Of a stretch of 64,000 nucleotides of DNA, positions 58,130 through 64,000 are shown piece after piece. Below the pieces are notes generated by a model. It saw only the letters and a program-made list of their open reading frames with translations. It searched no databases and was not told the DNA's origin. Both the position numbers and the translations under genes were made by a program. The DNA is taken from contig PZJY01000006.1 of NCBI GenBank assembly GCA_031472005.1, positions 2,728,001 through 2,792,000 of the forward strand, in the 5' to 3' direction. Every line of letters begins with the position of its first letter. Position 1 is the stretch's first letter. Source of the stretch: Tetracladium setigerum (lineage: Eukaryota; Ascomycota; Leotiomycetes; Helotiales).

Positions 58130-58792
58130 AATTGATTCCTGGGTGCCTTTGGAGAGTAGCTGATGATGCTGAATGATAAAGACTTGTTTTTCCTAGGAGG
58201 GTGCTGGCAATTTCGAAATCTTTATACTCCTTCACCACCGGGTATATGTCGGTGTTTCGAATGCGAGATATTCGCCCAAGCATCTTAGTTTAAACCTTGT
58301 CCCAGTATTAAGCCACTACTAGACAGTTCCTGGCCCGCAAATCCCCTGACTTCAAATCCCTTGACCTCAAATCCCTTGACTTCAAATCCCTTGAAGTACA
58401 GTAGAACCGGTCACTAACGTGAGATGCCGACACCTGCTTTCCAGTCCCGAATAAGCTCTAATCGTGGGCTGAGGACCAGAGGGCTTGATGCACATGCTCT
58501 GAGTGTGGAATGCCATGCAAGAATATAATGAAGAACATTTTGGCCTTTCCTTACAGATGGGGTTGTAGCTTAAGAAGTGCCAGAAAAAGCTCAGGACGTG
58601 TCAGGAATTAGCAAAGTGGGAATGATTGCGTATATGCGATATATACAAGTAAATCTCAAGGGAAGAAGTAGCAATAATATCGGTTTACATATACAACGGC
58701 ATATGAAAAGTAAGGTAGTAAGAATAAGTAATTATATTAAATATATGAAATTATTTAATAAGGCGAAGTTATAATTTTCTTGGAAAAAAAAA
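58130..58792. other. Hydrolase promoter, then AT-rich island
   Basis: 58130-58400 is the upstream region of the hydrolase with a three-unit tandem repeat; 58620-58790 is AT-rich (AATTATATTAAATATATG) and like the island at 56.2 kb. No gene. Confidence 0.5.
58347..58391 (+). repeat. 15-nt tandem repeat, three units
   Basis: TGACTTCAAATCCCT, TGACCTCAAATCCCT, TGACTTCAAATCCCT, back to back, about 220 bases upstream of the hydrolase start. It could be cis-regulatory or slippage. Confidence 0.9.
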
Positions 58793-58860
58793 ATATAATA
58801 AAGGAAATCGCTCGCTAAAACACTAAGTAAAATCAAAATCCTACTATCAAATAAGTAGGT
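58793..58860 (+). repeat. Dispersed degenerate repeat, copy 2
   Basis: Same-orientation relative of 56403-56471. It ends about 17 bases from the stop codon of the repeat-protein gene at 58878, so the 3' flank of that gene has been formed by the insertion. Confidence 0.7.
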
Positions 58861-58877
58861 CCATAAGCAAGCGAAGC

Positions 58878-59748
58878 TTACAAAGTTCTGGGAACCTTGC
58901 TCGGGACAAGATTTCCAGCACCCTCGCCAGCTTCAACTTCCAAAGCACCAACCTGCTGTCCCAACAAGGCACTATCCCCCGTTCCATCTCCATCAACATT
59001 ATTCGTCAAACCCTCCTGATAATTCGCCGCATCTGGATTAACAAGTCCAACCACCGCCGCCACACCAGCACCCATCTTATCGACTTGTCTTCTGCTCCTT
59101 CGAATTGTCTTTGGCACTTTACTGGGGACGAGATTCCCAGCTCCCGAGCCAGCTTCAACTTCCAAAGCACCTAGTTGTTGACCAATGAGTGCACTGTCCG
59201 AAGTTCCGTCGCCGTCGATGTTGTTGGTTAGGCCTTCTTGATAGTCGGCTGCTTGGGGGTTTACGAGACCGATGACTGCGGCGGTTCCAGCACCAATCTT
59301 ATCTAGTTGGCGTTTTGCGCCACCGGATTTGAGGAGTGATGCGGCGTTTTGAAGGCCCTCTTTGACGGCGAGACCGGATCCTGAGTCTGCGTCGGTGAGA
59401 ATAGCTATTGTAGACACCATGATCAGTTGATGGTCTTTCTTTGGAAATGCGGACATGTTGGGAGATAGAATACCATTGCATCCATCGCCGACTCCAGCAC
59501 CTTGACGCTTTACACCTGCTGCTTTGGCCAATGATGCGGCATTTTGTAATCCTTCTTTGACGGCAAGACCAGAGCCGCTGTCGGCGTCGGTCAAAATGGA
59601 CTGGTTTCTTCGTTAGTCGAGATGGTTTTCGGTTTTTGGGGGGGCAACTAACATCACATCCTGCACCAACACCAGCACCTTGGGGGACGGGTGCTGCCAG
59701 AACAATTGAGCTGATGAAGAGAAGATTGGCAAGAGTCGAGAAATGCAT
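58878..59748 (-). CDS. Secreted repeat precursor with dibasic (Kex2-type) processing sites
   Basis: Three exons (59748-59653, 59600-59474, 59404-58878), introns of 52 and 69 nt (GTTAGT...GACTAAC...CCAG; GTATTC...ATAG), phases consistent, 249 residues. Signal peptide: MHFSTLANLLFISSIVLAA, then PVP. Then four modules: A1 (23-64) and A2 (65-106), each Q-GAGVGxGC, ILTDADSGSGLAVKEGLQNA, ending in KR at 63-64 and 105-106; B1 (107-180) and B2 (181-249), each Q-(L/V)DK(I/M)GAG, VNPxAAxYQEGLTNNxDGDG, GALEVEAGxGAGNLVPSKVP. B1 ends in RRSRR. Every module starts with Gln after a basic pair or the PVP end of the pro-region, so mature N-termini could be pyroglutamate. Two cysteines only (31 and 73). Exon borders fall at the same place in A1 and A2 (GCD|S, GCN|A). 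Fits KEX2-processed repeat proteins; no dikaritin core and no UstY-like gene nearby. Confidence 0.85.
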
Positions 59749-62700
59749 ATTGATGAAATTTGTGTGGATGAAGGGATTTTAATTGGAAAGTATGCAAGGG
59801 AGCTACAAGAAGTTGGGATTGAGGTTTGAAGGAAGATGGCGAGGCTTGGTGGAGAAGCTGATGGATTTCTTGTTTATGGGAGATTGTAAGTTGCTGGTTG
59901 ACTGAATGTATAATGGACTTTGTAGTGGGAGGGGATATGAGATTATATACTTGAGTAGAGAGAAATGAGGGATTTCCCAACAACTGAACCAGCCAGAAAT
60001 GACGTTCATAAACCTACTATCCAACGCATCGTGATATCAACAAACATGTGCTCTTACTTTCAACCATGGTGTTGAAGTTCTAGAAATCCATCGATCGCAA
60101 AGACCTACTCAAATCCCCAAATCAATAGTGCAGATCGGCCTATCAAATCCATTGACCGAACACATTCATTCACCTATTCACTCATCCAGCGGAGAAAGCG
60201 AACTCTCGAAGACCTGTGGCTAAAGTGGCTAAACATTTAGTTTACTAAACACTGAGCCAAGCGCTCATAAGCTTCCCCAAGCTTTTATAAGCTTTTGTAT
60301 TAGAGCCTCTTCTCTTTCTCCGAGCCAATTATACGTTTCAGCCAACAGTGGTGTTGAGGTAGGAGGCTTGAACCCTGCATGAAGCTCATGTTTATGGTTT
60401 TGCGGATGACGCAAAAAGGGAACCCCCGGCAATTTATATTCCGAGTAGCTGGGTCCGCCGACGTAAACAAACTTGTGCTAAGGTACGTACCTTGACGAGG
60501 CCTTGATCGCAATAGTTAGAATAGTGTATAAGGTACGTAAGACATTCATCTGAAAGTTGTGCTAAAATGGAGTTGTAACCTTGTACACTACTCAAATCCA
60601 GTATTTCCACGAATTCGCATCCGAACTTGATATTCTCGTTCTGTTCACTGTACAGTATGTTCAACCAAAACAACTGCATTTCTTCATCTATTGCCACTAC
60701 TAAACCAATATCGAAAGAAAAGGTATATATACTTCGAAGTAACAAAGCATCCTAAGTCGCAATAACCAGAATGTACAGTACTGCACTGCACCAACGCAAT
60801 TGAACCTGTAACATGATATACTAAAACAAAAGTCGTAAAACATTCCTACAAATTCGAAAAGAGTTGTAAACCAATATAGAAATAAAACGCAAGCTATTAC
60901 ATAATTTAGAACTGTGAGTAAATAAGCTAGTAAGTAGGGTTTTTGAAGGCATGAGTGACGCTCCCCGAGGACTATTGCCGTGGAGCTCAGAAATTTTCTT
61001 TGCTCTTCTCTTCTCTTATTTTCTTTTCATCATCTCATTTTTACCTTTTTGTTCTTTCTTCATAGTAATGCAAGCCACTCCCCAAATTGCAAGAGTAAGA
61101 GTAAGAGCAAGAGCAAGCCACGTACAGCACAGCAGAGTACACAACGCTACCGCCTCCACGACAAATTTCTCCCAACCAACAAAACTTTTTGAGCTTAGCA
61201 AAAACCCAATCTTCTTCAAAATAAACCAATACCATCATGAACTAACCCCCACCTCGATGAAGAAGAAAACGAAACTACAGTGAGATACCGTCGGTGGCTT
61301 CGCTGCTGGCGGCTAGCCTGGCCTAGTTACGGGTCACAGCATCGGGCATCTCACTTTCGCTTGTACTGTACTGTACACCACTCAAACCACACGTACCACA
61401 CGAAATGTACACGGCTTATTGTTAGGTATTCGATCTTTAAACTTTGCCTACAAAATATAGTACAGTACTGTAACTCTCATTCTAGGTAAACAACACTAAA
61501 GCATCTCCTACCTACTTACCTACCAACCAACCAGATTCACTCACCCATCCCACTTCATCCAATCTATTCTCCAGAAGGGGAAAATCATACTATGCCCAAA
61601 ACTGCCAAAAGATACGCTTACGATATCTCCTCCCGAATTTAGTTAGTTCCATAGACCACAGTATAGAAGGGTCAACAGCCCAACAGCCCAACAGGTCCCC
61701 TACCTAGGTAGGTATCTCAGCTAGTCCCTCAGTTCCGGTAGGTAGTCAAACGCATAACTACTCACTCCAGTCTCCACATATGCCACCTGCTTACCTGCTC
61801 AAGTGCCAAGGTGGTGTCTATGTACTGTTCGTTCAAGAATACCTACCTGCCTAGGTAACTACCTATCAACTCACATATGCGATGATATTTCTCTGTCTTG
61901 TCTTATCTGTTTGTTTGTCTCCCTCTCTCGCTCTCCGTCTGTCTGTCTGCCTGTCAACGAGATGAATACGTATCTTCCTAGGTCCTATGTCTTCCAAGCT
62001 ACTATATCTTCTCACCCAGGGACCTCATTACTTCCATGAGTTTTCTTAGGGTCAACTTCAATCAAAGCAAGATGATAATACGATCCATCCATGGTAATAA
62101 ACATCAAATTTAACCTCCCCTACAATCCTAACCTAGATCTCATCATCTCAGAGAGGGGGGGAGGGGGGGAGAGATATATATTCAGATTGGTTTGTTTTTA
62201 TTCTTGAACTATTACTGAAACCGTCGAGAGATCGGAGATGTATGTCTGCTTCTTCGAAATTCGATGGGAGGGATTTGGTTACAGGATGATAGGCTGGCTG
62301 ACAGGATAGTATCATATGATAGTATAGCGTTCATGTCCTACATGCAAAGTTGCGGTGGTACACTATAGGTGAGAGAGAAGAGGCTCTCTACATGGTAACA
62401 TGGGTGTTTTGTTTTCTCCTCTCCCATCCCATCCCATTCCATTGTCTATTCTTCCACCCTCCCCACAAAGACCAACCCAGCCCAGCCCAGTCAAAAAAAA
62501 CCAGAAAACTTTCCCTTTTCTTTCCTTGGCTCCCAGTTTTGGTCAGATATCCCGGCTCCCAGTACATCATACATCACCACTCCAACCCCACAGCCCCCTT
62601 TCCCTTTCCCATTCCCCTCAAACGGGCAGAAGCAGATGTTATACTGGTCACACTAGAATAGATAGATGTAAAAGACAAAAAAGATTGGATAACACAACAT

Positions 62701-63280
62701 ATACACAGTATTCATTAATTTACCTGATTACCTCCCTACGTATGTATGTACAGTACCTAGCTCTATTCTTCTTCCACCTCCTTACCCACCACCTCTTCTC
62801 CTTCCGATAATCGTAATCTCTATCCAACAAAAACGCATTCTTTCTATACAAGAATTCCTATCTATGCCTTTCTCGCTGATTCCTTCTCACTCATTCTCTC
62901 GCTCATTCAACAAAAAGCGAAAAATTCCGTAGCGCCTGATACCCAGAAAACCCATAAAAGCGATCGGTCTATCGTATCTCGCCATCTCGCTTTCAACCAA
63001 AGATGTACATTAAAATAAAAAACAACCCCAGGTGGCGGGATTCAAAAACCCCTGAATTGCCCATATCCAGTACGACAGTGTATGTCGAGGGCAATTCAAC
63101 CTAATCGAATCCAAATCCAGTCCAACTTTTGGCGATATCCCAACACAGCACGACATAAGATATCCCCCCACATCTCTGTGTTCATGATGTCGTTTGTGAA
63201 TTTTACACACCGTCTTCCTCTCTTCTCCTTCCCCATTCTTTTTATCAAACAATGAATCGCTGAATGAAGCAACCAATCAA
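59749..63280. other. Long intergenic region with simple repeats, no gene seen
   Basis: 3.5 kb. 60950-61260 has AGAGCAAGAGTAAG-type microsatellite; 61500-61870 is rich in CCTACCTA/TAGGTAGG; 62150-62175 has G-runs (AGAGGGGGGGAGGGGGGAG). The 62390-62800 plus frames are proline-rich composition effects. No tRNA-like elements found. It carries the promoter of the repeat-protein gene (59749-60000). Confidence 0.45.
59942..59949 (-). promoter_or_regulatory. TATA-like element of the repeat-protein gene
   Basis: TATATAAT on the coding strand, about 195 bases upstream of the ATG at 59748. The only TATA-like word in this stretch; distance is compatible with a leader of about 160 bases. Confidence 0.35.
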
Positions 63281-64000
63281 TCAATGCAACTCCCAATCCA
63301 CCGTTCCCATCAAATAATAACTCTCCACCGGCGTCCCCCTCCAAACCTGTTTTCCCTCCTTTTTCTCATAAAACTCCGGCTCGGGACTCACACTCGCCCA
63401 TCCACGGATCAACTTCCTCCAATAACACGTCTCAGCCGCAGGAGTGAGATAGTGTTCTCTAAAGATGCGCACATTATTATCCGCGATCCGCTGCATCTCC
63501 GCGTCCTTCTCTTCTGCCATCAACTCCTTCATTGTCTCATCCAGATTGGAGAAATCCTCTTCGACTTCCACGAAGTTCTGGTCTGGGCCGGACGACGACA
63601 TGAGGTGGGTGTGATGTTGGATCCATTTCAGCTTGTGGGCGACGATGACACTGCGGCAGTTTTGGAGGTTTTGTAGACGCGCGGAGTAGGAGACGCCTTC
63701 GGTGTGGGCGACGTATTTGTAATGGCAGTGTTCGGACATGGTGATCATATCGTGCGTTTCGCCCTTTGCATCAGCTTCCCAGTTCAAAATCTTGACATCC
63801 GCCCAATCCTTGCCCTCAGCGGCCTTTAAAAGGTCCTCTCGAGTCTTTAAGCCCATGACGGCACCTCTCCACACCAACTTGTTGAATTTCTCTTTCCAGC
63901 TGACTGTGCTGTCGAGATCGCCGGCTTTCTTTTGGACTTCGTTGTAGGTGCCAATTTTGGGCTCCGGCCAGGACCAGTATCCAAAGTCGGGCATGAGCCA
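63281..64000 (-). CDS. GT90/CAP10-type glycosyltransferase, 3' part only
   Basis: The minus-strand frame is open from the window edge to the stop at 63281, 239 codons. It contains KFNKLVWRGAVMGLKTREDL, EHCHYKYVAHTEGVSYSARL and QNCRSVIVAHKLKW, and ends with an amphipathic C-terminal region (EEKDAEMQRIADNNVRIF, then YYLMGTVDWELH). This pattern is that of the CAP10/DUF821 family (GT90), which transfer sugars such as xylose in the ER or Golgi. The N-terminal half, including any membrane anchor, lies beyond the window. Confidence 0.85.
   Translation of the reverse strand, partial: WLMPDFGYWSWPEPKIGTYNEVQKKAGDLDSTVSWKEKFNKLVWRGAVMGLKTREDLLKAAEGKDWADVKILNWEADAKGETHDMITMSEHCHYKYVAHTEGVSYSARLQNLQNCRSVIVAHKLKWIQHHTHLMSSSGPDQNFVEVEEDFSNLDETMKELMAEEKDAEMQRIADNNVRIFREHYLTPAAETCYWRKLIRGWASVSPEPEFYEKKEGKQVWRGTPVESYYLMGTVDWELH

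Noticed and set aside
58878..59748. Mating pheromone or dikaritin (cyclic RiPP) precursor
   Set aside because: No short identical core with Tyr/aromatic residues, no W-C pheromone pattern and no UstY-like (DUF3328) gene in the window; modules are too long.
1..64000. CRISPR arrays, operons, ribosome binding sites, biosynthetic gene cluster
   Set aside because: The window is eukaryotic; no regular spacer arrays and no PKS, NRPS, terpene or P450 core genes are seen.

Overview
The window reads as nuclear DNA of a filamentous ascomycete (Pezizomycotina; a Leotiomycete would fit, but I cannot prove the class). The evidence is intron-split genes with 45-140 nt introns (mostly GTAAGT-like donors, CTAAC-type branch points, AG acceptors) and typical mould families: a HET-domain protein, an NB-ARC/TPR NLR, Fungal_trans_2-type regulators, FAS1 and Ser/Thr-rich surface proteins, and YAT and phosphate permeases. 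I see no rRNA, tRNA, CRISPR array or intact transposon. About 20 protein genes can be supported.

Layout. 0-19 kb: a small, possibly myristoylated protein; a Pro/Gly/Gln-rich wall protein with a minisatellite; an SLC1-type dicarboxylate/amino-acid symporter; a secreted Ser/Thr-rich protein; a four-exon EI24/RRT8-like membrane protein; a two-FAS1-domain wall protein; and two weak hypothetical genes. 19.6-31 kb: a coiled-coil gene of about 2,200 residues directly downstream of an NLR gene (SesA-like, degenerate patatin, NB-ARC, TPR), both on the minus strand. 31.9-43 kb: a phosphate-type MFS transporter, an F-box/ankyrin protein, a YAT amino-acid permease and a large Ser/Thr-rich secreted protein with a CBM19-like chitin-binding module. 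44.6-50 kb: a HET protein, a cysteine-rich fragment and a bZIP factor. 51-56 kb: two tandem paralogous Fungal_trans_2-type genes with shared intron positions. 56-60 kb: AT-rich, RIP-like remnants, a broken coding remnant, an alpha/beta hydrolase and a secreted repeat protein with dibasic (Kex2-type) sites. The 3' part of a GT90/CAP10 gene runs off the right end.

Two points stand out. First, the gene at 58.9-59.7 kb encodes a secreted precursor with two pairs of duplicated modules, each module starting with Gln right after a basic pair or the pro-region; this looks like an undescribed KEX2-processed repeat protein. Second, at least seven genes need single-base insertions, always in or beside short homopolymers, to restore otherwise convincing reading frames. 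This points to homopolymer contraction in the assembly rather than to pseudogenes, and affects how the ankyrin, HET, CBM19, proline-rich and EI24-like genes should be read.

The genes do not form one pathway. They are a mixture of surface and secreted proteins, nutrient transporters and self/non-self recognition genes (NLR, HET, ankyrin), as in accessory or subtelomere-like parts of mould genomes.
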